This document shows, piece after piece, positions 1-6,644 of a DNA stretch of 25,615 bases. Every line of letters begins with the position of its first letter. The first letter of the stretch is position 1. Origin of the DNA: a virus; the IMG/VR virus record IMGVR_UViG_3300047560_000027, positions 1 through 25,615 of that record; one strand, written 5' to 3'. Under the pieces are notes generated by a model. It was not told the origin of the DNA. It worked only from the letters and a program-made list of their open reading frames with translations, and did no database searches. The translations under genes and the position numbers were made by a program.

Positions 1-26
1 TCCTTTGATTAACAAAGCTAACGAGA

Positions 27-55
27 AGTATACCCTTACTTCATCTGCAAGACAA
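27..55 (-). promoter_or_regulatory. Sigma-70-like promoter candidate for the next gene to the left
   Basis: Reading the minus strand, TTGTCT (50-55) is followed after exactly 17 bases by TATACT (27-32), matching the bacterial -35 and -10 consensus at 4/6 and 5/6. The predicted start is near position 20, and an AAAGGA Shine-Dalgarno-like element sits at positions 1-6, so a gene probably starts just beyond the window edge. Bases 1-146 otherwise hold no credible ORF. In related phages the gene after uvsW and its small neighbour is often a regulator such as gp55, but that cannot be seen here. Confidence 0.45.
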
Positions 56-84
56 CTTTATATGCATTGCAATTTAGATTTGCT

Positions 85-92
85 TATTTAGT
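85..92 (-). promoter_or_regulatory. Late-promoter-like octamer ACTAAATA
   Basis: Minus-strand ACTAAATA matches the T4 late consensus TATAAATA at 6/8, with the TAAATA core intact. It lies in the non-coding stretch downstream of the Sm-like gene and points toward the gene beyond the left edge. The same octamer precedes gp18 and the 216-aa fibre gene. Together with the sigma-70-like candidate further downstream it would give the neighbour both early and late transcription. This is a motif match only. Confidence 0.4.
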
Positions 93-146
93 TGACTTAG
101 GGCATAATTCACTGTGTTAGGGTTGATGCTGAATAGAGTAACTTAG

Positions 147-584
147 TTAGTGTCTCGTATCATTTCCTTCGACATAGATACCTTCTCCATCTCCCTCATC
201 TGGTTGAGTCTCATCTTCCAGAGCATCCCCGAAGATCTCCACAAGCTGTTCGATCTTTTTCTTTGTCTCTTCGTCTGGTTCTTGCGCCAGCGAGATATCA
301 TTGTGTTCTTCCACGATTCTCATATAATGCGGAACAAACGCAGAATGCATTGCTTTGATGAACATCACATTCTTTTTCTCAATCAGGTAAGAATCGTCTC
401 TCGTAAACTGGCAGAATGGAGCTGCCGTCACATGTTCTTTCCCAGTCGCAATGTTTGGGATGGTTTTCACAACCATTGGATGTAACAACTCTACATAATT
501 GTCGTCTTCCTCTTGTAAGGCAGACAACACCTGTTCTCCACTCGTGAACTTAACTACAACGAAAACTTCTTTTCCTGTTAACAC
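147..584 (-). CDS. Small Sm-like-fold candidate protein with acidic tail, downstream of uvsW
   Basis: This 145-aa protein is predicted cytoplasmic, with no signal peptide or membrane segment. Residues 7-40 read like an Sm1 strand set: alternating hydrophobics, Gly16 after a short turn, Asp28 and a closing hydrophobic strand (VELLHPMVV). Residues 66-78 (YLIEKKNVMFIKA) resemble a second Sm-type strand. Residues 98-145 are charged and strongly acidic. The start is GTG at 584, inside the end of uvsW. It is chosen because a strong GGAGGT lies at 591-596 with six bases of spacing, and the 7-base overlap suggests coupled translation with uvsW. Similar small proteins follow uvsW in marine T4-like phages (from memory). 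An RNA-binding or Hfq-like role is inference from the strand pattern only. Confidence 0.6.
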   Translation of the reverse strand: MLTGKEVFVVVKFTSGEQVLSALQEEDDNYVELLHPMVVKTIPNIATGKEHVTAAPFCQFTRDDSYLIEKKNVMFIKAMHSAFVPHYMRIVEEHNDISLAQEPDEETKKKIEQLVEIFGDALEDETQPDEGDGEGIYVEGNDTRH

Positions 585-2059
585 AGTTCTACCTCCACCA
601 TCTTTAATTTGAATTCTTCTTCAGCATACGTCTTGTAGCGTTCAGCTGCATGGCTCAGTGTATGATTCTTCCAAGACTTCCAATGTAAATCATCGGCAAG
701 ATCATAGAGATTACAGTGGGTCTTGCCATTTTTCAAACGTAACCCACGACCAATAGATTGTAGGTTACGGATCTTAGACTTGGATGGTGATGCGAAGATT
801 ACATTCTCAATAGATGGGATGTTGATACCAGTAGAGAACGTACCGTATGAAGCAATGATAATGGCATCTTCTTCGCTCTCGCAGATATGGCGAATTGCTT
901 CTCTGTCTGCAGTATCAGTGCCACCGTAAACGAAAAAGATTTTGCGTTTATCGTGCGCTTTGTCTTTGATTAGATCCAATAGAACCTTACCGTGTTTCTC
1001 AACGTACTGGAACAACACAAGAGTATTGCCACCAGACTTAATGGCAAGATTACGAATGAATTTATTTCTAGCTTCGAAGCCAACAATAAAATCCATCTCA
1101 TCTTGGTATGTGTTATTCTTTCTTGCCTTACGAACTTCTTCGTTGTACTTTAATAAAATACAAGTAATGTTTAGTGTGGCAAGTTTGTTGGAGTCCATCA
1201 ATGCTTTGGTGGTAGTAACTCGGTGGACTGGACCAAACATACCTTCAAGAACTAAACGATGAACCTTCTTGTTATCTAGCGTACCCGTTGTGCCGATACG
1301 GTAACGGATCTTGTCCATCTTTTCCATAACTGTTGTTAAGGATTTTGCTTTGAACTGATGCGCCTCGTCTCCGAATATAACATCAAACTGAGCAAACCAA
1401 GATTTTGGTTGTAGGTATACTGATTGCCAAGTAGTAATCAAAACACTTGATGTGAAGTCTTTGGTGAACCCGCTGTATAGTTTTTGGCACTTACCATCAA
1501 CATCCCATCCATTGGCAGATGAATAGTCTTTGAAGTCTGCATGCAGCTGTTCAACTAGCGATGTTGTTGGTACGATGATAATACACTTGCGTTTATTCGC
1601 AACGTGGTATCTCATTGTCGTGTAAATTATAAATGACTTTCCAGAAGCAGTCGGAGATAATAGGAGTGTCCGCTCCTGATCGAGAGCAGTCTTTACTGCT
1701 TCTATCTGATAGTCTCGAATCTCGATTGGTTGGCCACGACCCATAGGGTTTAGTGACTTAGCGTATGCTTCTACTTGGTCTGCTGTAATACCATTACGTG
1801 TCAGAACTGGAGTTACATACTCTAGACCATAGCCATTACGAACAGCGAATTCTTCAACGTATGAAACCAAACCGACATACAATGTCTTTCTGATTTGGTC
1901 ATACAGGCGTACCTTACCATCCCACAAACGTGCTCTGTATTGTGGAGTGAATTTGGCACCTGGATATTCGTAGGTAAAGAAGTCTGCTAGTTCTTGTTCG
2001 ATGCTGGCATCAGAAAAGACTCTTACATAAACCTCATCGAGTTTCTCAATCTTAATCAT
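578..2059 (-). CDS. uvsW: UvsW-type RNA-DNA and DNA-DNA helicase
   Basis: This superfamily 2 helicase, by homology to T4 UvsW, unwinds R-loops and branched recombination intermediates and so shifts T4-type replication from origin-dependent to recombination-dependent initiation. Using the 2059 start (493 aa, T4 about 503 aa), the motifs are Walker A PTASGKS (136-142), DEAH box (231-234), motif III TTGT (257-260) and motif VI QSIGRGLR (434-441). The N-terminal 110 residues match the small UvsW substrate-binding domain (WDGKVRLYD at 46-54). An in-frame ATG at 2086 would add nine residues but lacks a Shine-Dalgarno. The 2059 ATG has AGGGAT upstream and overlaps the uvsY stop as TAATG, indicating translational coupling. 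All key motifs are intact. Confidence 0.95.
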   Translation of the reverse strand: MIKIEKLDEVYVRVFSDASIEQELADFFTYEYPGAKFTPQYRARLWDGKVRLYDQIRKTLYVGLVSYVEEFAVRNGYGLEYVTPVLTRNGITADQVEAYAKSLNPMGRGQPIEIRDYQIEAVKTALDQERTLLLSPTASGKSFIIYTTMRYHVANKRKCIIIVPTTSLVEQLHADFKDYSSANGWDVDGKCQKLYSGFTKDFTSSVLITTWQSVYLQPKSWFAQFDVIFGDEAHQFKAKSLTTVMEKMDKIRYRIGTTGTLDNKKVHRLVLEGMFGPVHRVTTTKALMDSNKLATLNITCILLKYNEEVRKARKNNTYQDEMDFIVGFEARNKFIRNLAIKSGGNTLVLFQYVEKHGKVLLDLIKDKAHDKRKIFFVYGGTDTADREAIRHICESEEDAIIIASYGTFSTGINIPSIENVIFASPSKSKIRNLQSIGRGLRLKNGKTHCNLYDLADDLHWKSWKNHTLSHAAERYKTYAEEEFKLKMVEVELC

Positions 2060-2496
2060 TACATCCCTGCTAGGAACTTCTTCCATTCAACGGCAGTCTT
2101 GATTTGCCAGTCTCTGGCTTTAATCTGTCCGAGGATTGATTCCAAAAAGTATATCATTGTTTCAAGATAGTCGATCTTAACTTTCATTGTGTTGAGATCG
2201 CTGTCGCCTGAGAGGAATTCATCCATCTCATTCTTTAGTGGTTTAACACCCTGCCATTGTGGCCAGTCGAGTGCAGTCAACTCTTCACGTGAGAGTTCAC
2301 CACGATAGTATCTGAATTTGTTTTTGCGTAAGATGTTGTAGTCAGAACTGAACTTGGTATGTTTCAGTTTTACATTGACTAGAAGTTTGACGTACTTAGC
2401 GTGTAGCTTTGGTGTAGCGGTGGTAGTCTCACCGAGGTAGTTGTCGTCGATTTGACAATCGACATCCCACATTTCTTGTATCTGCTCAATATTCAT
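2059..2496 (-). CDS. uvsY: UvsY recombination mediator
   Basis: This 145-aa protein matches T4 UvsY (137 aa) in length and context. UvsY binds ssDNA, displaces gp32 and loads the UvsX recombinase. The sequence is rich in Lys, Arg and acidic residues, mostly helical in character, with a basic stretch around residues 42-68 (KLKHTKFSSDYN, then RKNKFRYYRGEL) suited to ssDNA contact and a C-terminal segment (residues 106-145) suitable for oligomerisation. GGAGT lies five bases upstream of the ATG. Its TAA overlaps the uvsW ATG. The uvsY-uvsW pairing is a T4-family hallmark and supports both calls. uvsX is not in the window. Confidence 0.9.
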   Translation of the reverse strand: MNIEQIQEMWDVDCQIDDNYLGETTTATPKLHAKYVKLLVNVKLKHTKFSSDYNILRKNKFRYYRGELSREELTALDWPQWQGVKPLKNEMDEFLSGDSDLNTMKVKIDYLETMIYFLESILGQIKARDWQIKTAVEWKKFLAGM

Positions 2497-2535
2497 AATA
2501 ACTCCATTTTATAAAGCCTGTTGGCTATACATCAA

Positions 2536-3054
2536 TTACAATAATTTATACCATCCAAACTTAAATGTTACAGAGGCAACAACGTAGTTCACATCATCGT
2601 TTGTAGAAGCGAATCTCATTGAATCGATGGTAGTCGGAAACACATCATAGAACTGCAATGTCTGAATAGCTTGGTTGTTACTATCTAGGATCTGTAGTGT
2701 AGCATCAGAATAGTTCTTTGCCAACTCACCATAAGCAACATTATCTGTAGCATTACCTGCAATGTATTGATCGTAACTTTCTGGGAATCCAAGAGCAACA
2801 ATCCAGTTATACAATGTTCTGTAATTTGACATATTCTCATCTACTAAAAATTGAACTGTCAATGGATCGTATTGTAATGTATCACCTGGAACTGGTTGTG
2901 TAGAGAATGGCGTAGAAAACGCTGGCTCCCCAAGATTAATCCCTGGAAGATTTACCTCTTGACAATGGAATGAGACATCAGGTAGTTTAGTGATACTAAA
3001 CTTAAACCCATTCGGTGATAGAGGATTTAGATTGGAAGGAATAGATGTAGCCAT
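2536..3054 (-). CDS. T4 gp19-fold tail protein, second tube paralogue (positional candidate for gp3)
   Basis: This 172-aa protein aligns by eye with the window's own tail tube protein (9020-9607). Both have a PN-x-F start, a Q-x-x-x-LPG or LPA loop near residues 32-38, a central W or Y region, a strand like LQILDSN matching LSIHQLDRN, FYDVFPTTI matching FVDAFPTSI, and a C-terminal strand ending F-K-F-x-W or F-T-Y-N-F. It is therefore probably a tube-fold ring protein. The slot between 23 and uvsY is held by gp3 (tail completion and sheath stabiliser) in some cyanophage annotations, from memory. A tube initiator such as gp54 or gp48 is the alternative. The gene has no Shine-Dalgarno and is preceded by a late-promoter octamer and a terminator, so it is probably its own transcript. 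Confidence 0.7.
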   Translation of the reverse strand: MATSIPSNLNPLSPNGFKFSITKLPDVSFHCQEVNLPGINLGEPAFSTPFSTQPVPGDTLQYDPLTVQFLVDENMSNYRTLYNWIVALGFPESYDQYIAGNATDNVAYGELAKNYSDATLQILDSNNQAIQTLQFYDVFPTTIDSMRFASTNDDVNYVVASVTFKFGWYKLL

Positions 3055-3059
3055 GTTAT

Positions 3060-3067
3060 TATTTAGG
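3060..3067 (-). promoter_or_regulatory. Late-promoter-like octamer CCTAAATA
   Basis: Minus-strand CCTAAATA lies between the gp23 terminator and the gp19-like gene. T4 late promoters occupy about -13 to -6. Applying that spacing puts +1 on the A of the ATG at 3054, which would make the mRNA leaderless. The absence of any GGAG-like element upstream of that ATG fits. Confidence 0.5.
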
Positions 3068-3072
3068 AAATG

Positions 3073-3099
3073 AAAAAAGGGAGACCGAAGTCCCCCTTT
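3073..3099 (-). terminator. Rho-independent terminator after gp23
   Basis: On the minus strand the hairpin AAAGGGGGAC-TTCG-GTCTCCCTTT forms a 10-bp stem with one G-T pair and a C(UUCG)G tetraloop, followed by further T residues. It starts 33 bases after the gp23 stop. A weaker 5-bp hairpin (ACCTA/TAGGT, 3104-3121) precedes it. It closes the head-gene transcription unit and insulates uvsY and uvsW from very strong capsid transcription. Confidence 0.93.
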
Positions 3100-3132
3100 G
3101 AAATACCTATCTTAAAGTAGGTTTCTAACTGA

Positions 3133-4452
3133 TTACAGCAAGTTAGTAACTTTAACTTTGCGGTAGTAGTAGTTTGCGTTCGCAGTCAAGTTGTCTTGAC
3201 CAGAAGTGCCGTCATCCAAGTTAACGAATGGGTTAGCAACTAGACCGTAACGAGTCTTGAAACCAATCTTTGGTTGGAAGCTGTTTGGATCAACAGCACG
3301 AACCATTTGCAATGGAACGTATGGGCAGTAGAACAAACCAGCGTCGAATGCAGAAGCACCCTTGTAACCAACAACGAAGAATTGGCTGTTAGATACGTTA
3401 GAAGTATATGGGTCAACATAAACTTTGTACTTACCGTTTAGAACACCAGCGAAAGTAGTAGAAGTGTCATCTACAGTCAATGCGTTCTTACCAGTGATAC
3501 CAGAGTTGTAGTCAAGAACACCAGCCATCGCCAATGCAGAAGCAACGTCTGCAGAAGTGATGATGATGTTACCACGACCACGACGAGTTTGTTGACCGAT
3601 AGCGTTAGCTTCACGTTCGATTTGGAACATCAAGCCCTTGAACTTTTCAACAGACCAACGACCGTTAGAGTCAACGTCCAAGTCGAAAGTACCAGCAGTA
3701 GCAGTACCAACTGCAGCACCAACTTTAGAAGTGTTGTAGATTGTACGGATAACTTCACGGTTGATTTCAGCAAGGATCTCAGTAGACAAGATGTTGCTCA
3801 ATTCACCTTCAGCGTCAAGACCATGAACAGATTTCAAGTCTTGTGCCAATTCGATAGAGTACTCAGCCTTCAAAGCACGAGTCTTAGCAACAACAGATGC
3901 CTTCTCGATAGAGAATGCCATTTGTGCGAAAGAACCGTCACCAGAACCGCCTTGACCCAAACGCTCAGCAGCCACAGTAGAGATACCACGACCAACTGCA
4001 TCAGAACCGCCTAGAGCAGAACCAGCAGAAGCGTCAGTACCGTCACCAGAGAAACCAGAGTTAACTTCGTTGAACAATGCTTCAGTACCGTTTTGAGTAG
4101 TGTAGCGAGACTTCATAGCGAAGATCAAACCAGTTGGTTGAGTCATTGGTTGAACACCAGCAACATCATAAGCGATCAATTGTGGCATCGCACGGCGAAC
4201 CAAAGAGATCAATACTGGATCGAAACCAGCAACACCACCAGTAGCACCGCCACCGACAGTACCGATTTGACCACCAGTGCCGTTAGTTGGAGAGCCTTCG
4301 AACAATGCTTCAGCTTGCTTTTGCATTTCACGTTCTTGGTTTTCCAATAGAACAGCAGTAACTTCCTTACGGTAGTTGTCTTGAATTGGGGCAGAACCTT
4401 CGTGGTTCAATACTGGAGCCCACTTCTCCATTAATTGTTGACGTGTTGTCAT
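3133..4452 (-). CDS. gp23: Major capsid protein gp23
   Basis: This 439-aa HK97-fold hexamer-forming shell protein is shorter than T4 gp23 (521 aa), so some T4 surface insertion is reduced or missing. The N-terminal 52 residues form a charged, helical delta-type propeptide. A prohead protease site fitting the T4 rule (Leu or Ile, any residue, Glu) is visible as LFE at residues 50-52, before a Gly-rich linker, giving a predicted mature protein of 387 aa. Family features include the segment around PQLIAYDVAGVQPM, where the mature N-arm meets the core, and the C-terminal FVNLDDG region. AAAGGAAAAT precedes the ATG. It follows gp22 by 22 bases with no clear promoter of its own, and is closed by the terminator at 3073-3099. 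Confidence 0.96.
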   Translation of the reverse strand: MTTRQQLMEKWAPVLNHEGSAPIQDNYRKEVTAVLLENQEREMQKQAEALFEGSPTNGTGGQIGTVGGGATGGVAGFDPVLISLVRRAMPQLIAYDVAGVQPMTQPTGLIFAMKSRYTTQNGTEALFNEVNSGFSGDGTDASAGSALGGSDAVGRGISTVAAERLGQGGSGDGSFAQMAFSIEKASVVAKTRALKAEYSIELAQDLKSVHGLDAEGELSNILSTEILAEINREVIRTIYNTSKVGAAVGTATAGTFDLDVDSNGRWSVEKFKGLMFQIEREANAIGQQTRRGRGNIIITSADVASALAMAGVLDYNSGITGKNALTVDDTSTTFAGVLNGKYKVYVDPYTSNVSNSQFFVVGYKGASAFDAGLFYCPYVPLQMVRAVDPNSFQPKIGFKTRYGLVANPFVNLDDGTSGQDNLTANANYYYRKVKVTNLL

Positions 4453-4474
4453 TTTTATTTTCCTTTAGGATTGA

Positions 4475-5479
4475 TTATTTGTTGAGAACTGATAGATAAG
4501 CAGACATTTTTGGATCTAGTGCTTTAACAGCAACTGTTTCCGCCAACATTTCTACTGGAGCATCAGTAACTACAGATTGCTCTGCAATTGTTTTAGTAGT
4601 GAAATAGTTTTCACGAATAGTCTTTAGCTTTTGTTCGAAAGACGCTACGTCTTCAAAAGACAATTCTTCAACCAAGCCCAAGAATTTCTCAGTCTCAGTA
4701 TCAGTCAAGCCTTCAGAGATAGACTTAACCAACTCAGCTTGTTTAGCTTCTGATAGGCTCTTAGTAAGAGCTACATTAGCTTCAACTTGCTCGTTTAGTT
4801 TTGCTTCGAGTTCAGCAACAGTGTTTTCCATTTCACCAAGAACGTCGTAACGCTCTTCTGGAATTTCAACATAGTGCTCTTCGAATAGGTCTTTCATACC
4901 AAGGATAAAACTCTCCATGATTTCAGACTTCATACCACGCTCAAGGGCGATTTCATTCTGTGCAATCCACTGCTCGGCAATATAGCCAAGGTATCCATCA
5001 ACTTGTTCAACAATTCCCTGTGTATTCTGCTCAACTTGCTCGGCAAGTTTAGCTTCGAATTCTTCTTCGATACGTGCAACTTCTTCAGCAACACGTGTAG
5101 TGACAGCAGCTTCGAAAATAGTAGTAGCTTTAGTTCTGAAGTCTTCAGAAAGCTCTTCACCATTCATAAGTGCGTCGATATCTTCTTTAACGCTAGTAGC
5201 GCCTTTGCGTACTGGAGACTGGTCACCATTCTTTGGGTTGGATGTACCAACTGGTGCCTTCTCAGCTTGTTTCTCATCATCCACGTTGTTACGTGCGCTG
5301 TCTGGATTAGCAGCTGGTGATTGTGCTGGAACAGCATCACCTTGACGAATAACTGATTGATCGCCAGCATGTGCGCCACCAGTAGTAGAGTCGCTACCAC
5401 CTTCTGCGCCAGCAAACTTGGCTTCATTTAACTTTTTAGATTCTGCCAAAATTTCAGCAATTTTTTGTTCGATTGACAT
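4475..5479 (-). CDS. gp22: Prohead core scaffold protein gp22
   Basis: This is the main internal scaffold of the prohead. In T4 it directs gp23 assembly and is then degraded to peptides by gp21. The 334-aa product (T4 269 aa) is Glu- and Lys-rich. Residues 25-100 form a polar low-complexity segment with Gly, Asp, Ser, Asn and Pro, and residues 95-300 are strongly helical and coiled-coil-like (for example VARIEEEFEAKLAEQVEQ). Several protease-type sites with Leu or Ile, any residue, then Glu occur near the N-terminus (IAE 7-9, LAE 11-13, LNE 17-19), fitting a protein destined for digestion. GGAG precedes the ATG. Three overlapping late-promoter octamers lie upstream, marking 22-23 as a highly transcribed pair. 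Confidence 0.92.
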   Translation of the reverse strand: MSIEQKIAEILAESKKLNEAKFAGAEGGSDSTTGGAHAGDQSVIRQGDAVPAQSPAANPDSARNNVDDEKQAEKAPVGTSNPKNGDQSPVRKGATSVKEDIDALMNGEELSEDFRTKATTIFEAAVTTRVAEEVARIEEEFEAKLAEQVEQNTQGIVEQVDGYLGYIAEQWIAQNEIALERGMKSEIMESFILGMKDLFEEHYVEIPEERYDVLGEMENTVAELEAKLNEQVEANVALTKSLSEAKQAELVKSISEGLTDTETEKFLGLVEELSFEDVASFEQKLKTIRENYFTTKTIAEQSVVTDAPVEMLAETVAVKALDPKMSAYLSVLNK

Positions 5480-5508
5480 CGTTTTCTCCTGTAACTGGAT
5501 AGTTCTGT

Positions 5509-5527
5509 TATTTATTTATTATTTATC
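5509..5527 (-). promoter_or_regulatory. Clustered late-promoter octamers upstream of gp22
   Basis: Three overlapping minus-strand octamers ending ATAAATA occur between the gp21 stop and gp22: GATAAATA (5520-5527), AATAAATA (5513-5520) and AATAAATA (5509-5516). T4 late consensus is TATAAATA. They would give 5' leaders of roughly 25-40 bases carrying the GGAG ribosome site. Repetition of the core could raise output of scaffold and capsid mRNA. Confidence 0.65.
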
Positions 5528-6176
5528 TGATTTTACTCAGAAAGTGTTGGAAAGCCTGAATCTTTGCTTCCTCTAGGTTTCTAGAAGAAGTTTTCTTTAC
5601 GAAAGATCTTACCTCTTCGATATTTTGTTCCACAAACTTTCCATCAACAAAAATCCACTCTTTGTTCTCCATGATACCACGAACAAACGCATCTGGGGCA
5701 GATGGGTCTGCTACGATATCAGCAGCAGTAGACAACATGAAGTCGTCCTGAACAATATTGATTCCCTCATTATTCATCTTGAGAGAACCCATGGCTCTTG
5801 AAGAAACACCAAGGTTTGCCCCACCGTCTAGAAGACCTCTAGCAATTTGACCCATTGGAGTTTCTAAAATCTTTGCTTTACCGATCCAGTTAGTACCTTC
5901 TTTGCGAAGGTCAACGATCAAGTGAGATACACGATCCAAGTTAATGGATGGAGTATCTGGATGACCAAGCTCACCGTATGCACGGTTGTTGGCAACAGAT
6001 TCTTTAAGGTAACGACCTACTTCACGATCCATTGTGTGTTCTGGATACATACGACCGTTACGATTCTTAAGTTGTGATTGAAGGAAAATACCTTCGATAA
6101 AGTATTGCTTACCCTTACCTAGTTTTTCTTCAACGATTAGTTTTGTCTCTTCGACTGTTTCTCTGATTAGTTTCAT
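5523..6176 (-). CDS. gp21: Prohead core protease gp21
   Basis: This 217-aa protein (T4 212 aa) is the herpesvirus-type serine protease that cleaves scaffold and shell proteins after Leu or Ile, any residue, Glu. Visible family blocks are the FLQSQLKNRNGRMYP region (32-46), the His block AYGELGHPDTPS (67-78, His72, with His85 in DRVSHLIVDL), and the nucleophile block GVSSRAMG (123-130, Ser125 or Ser126), followed by AADIVADPSAPDAFV (151-165). The first block marks substrate-pocket strands in gp21 homologues. Its ATG follows the upstream TAA by one base, so translation is coupled. Candidate substrates encoded nearby are gp22, gp23, gp67 and gp68. Confidence 0.94.
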   Translation of the reverse strand: MKLIRETVEETKLIVEEKLGKGKQYFIEGIFLQSQLKNRNGRMYPEHTMDREVGRYLKESVANNRAYGELGHPDTPSINLDRVSHLIVDLRKEGTNWIGKAKILETPMGQIARGLLDGGANLGVSSRAMGSLKMNNEGINIVQDDFMLSTAADIVADPSAPDAFVRGIMENKEWIFVDGKFVEQNIEEVRSFVKKTSSRNLEEAKIQAFQHFLSKIR

Positions 6177-6177
6177 A

Positions 6178-6642
6178 TTAGACCTTATCTGGAGAACCGC
6201 TCAATGTGGTAGAAGCACCAACACGAGTTTCATCATCGTAAGCACCGTATGTGGCAGTCTCAACTTTAGTATCCCAACCAGAAACTTTACGCAGAACCAA
6301 ATAACCAGTTACTGGTTTTGCTACATCGTTATATACAACGATATCTGCTGTGTTGTTAGTGTTATCGCTAATACCGATGGAGTTTAGATCCATATGCATA
6401 CCGTTTTCTGGAGCGCAAGAAATAATGTTCTTATCACTACGAACGATACGAGTACCAGAACCTAATGCACCATTGCAAACAAACTTAACGATGTTAACTG
6501 TTGGAGTACCTCCAACAGTTAACGCTTGAGTAGAAGCACCTAGTGTATCTAACTCTAATGTACCATTCTCTGCAGCAACTGTATCGAAGTGTACGATAAC
6601 TTCTTGGTTGGTATTTTTAACTGTTGTGAAAATTACAGCCAT
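6178..6642 (-). CDS. Unrecognised 154-aa protein inside the prohead core cluster
   Basis: I do not recognise a family. The 154-aa product is rich in Thr, Val, Asn and Gly, with alternating polar and hydrophobic residues typical of an all-beta protein. It has two Cys (in FVCNG and IISCAPENG) and no signal peptide or transmembrane stretch. It lies between gp68 and gp21, with 2-base and 1-base gaps, so it is co-expressed with head-assembly genes. A clear ribosome site precedes the ATG (GAGGAATAAAA). This placement suggests a head-related structural or decoration protein, which is inference. The coding region contains a perfect 14-bp inverted repeat near residues 40-50. Confidence 0.7.
   Translation of the reverse strand: MAVIFTTVKNTNQEVIVHFDTVAAENGTLELDTLGASTQALTVGGTPTVNIVKFVCNGALGSGTRIVRSDKNIISCAPENGMHMDLNSIGISDNTNNTADIVVYNDVAKPVTGYLVLRKVSGWDTKVETATYGAYDDETRVGASTTLSGSPDKV
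6493..6523. repeat. Perfect 14-bp inverted repeat with 3-base spacer inside a CDS
   Basis: The arms GTTAACTGTTGGAG and CTCCAACAGTTAAC are exact reverse complements separated by TAC (plus strand). The element encodes the near-symmetrical peptide LTVGGTPTVN. No T-run follows on either strand, so it is not an ordinary terminator. It could be a strong mRNA hairpin, a protein-binding palindrome, or a by-product of beta-hairpin coding. Confidence 0.9.
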
Positions 6643-6644
6643 TT

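Noticed and set aside
150-485. Plus-strand open frame of 111 codons opposite the Sm-like gene
   Set aside because: It is antisense to a gene with a strong ribosome site and conserved context, and has no ribosome site or recognisable product.
2060-2086. Upstream ATG of uvsW giving nine extra residues
   Set aside because: It has no Shine-Dalgarno. The 2059 start has AGGGAT and a TAATG overlap with uvsY, and the protein then begins like T4 UvsW.
2508-2535. TTGATG-16-TATAAA, a possible sigma-70 promoter for uvsY
   Set aside because: The predicted start would fall around 2501, leaving the GGAG outside or at the very end of the mRNA. The elements also overlap the end of the upstream gene. Too weak to annotate.
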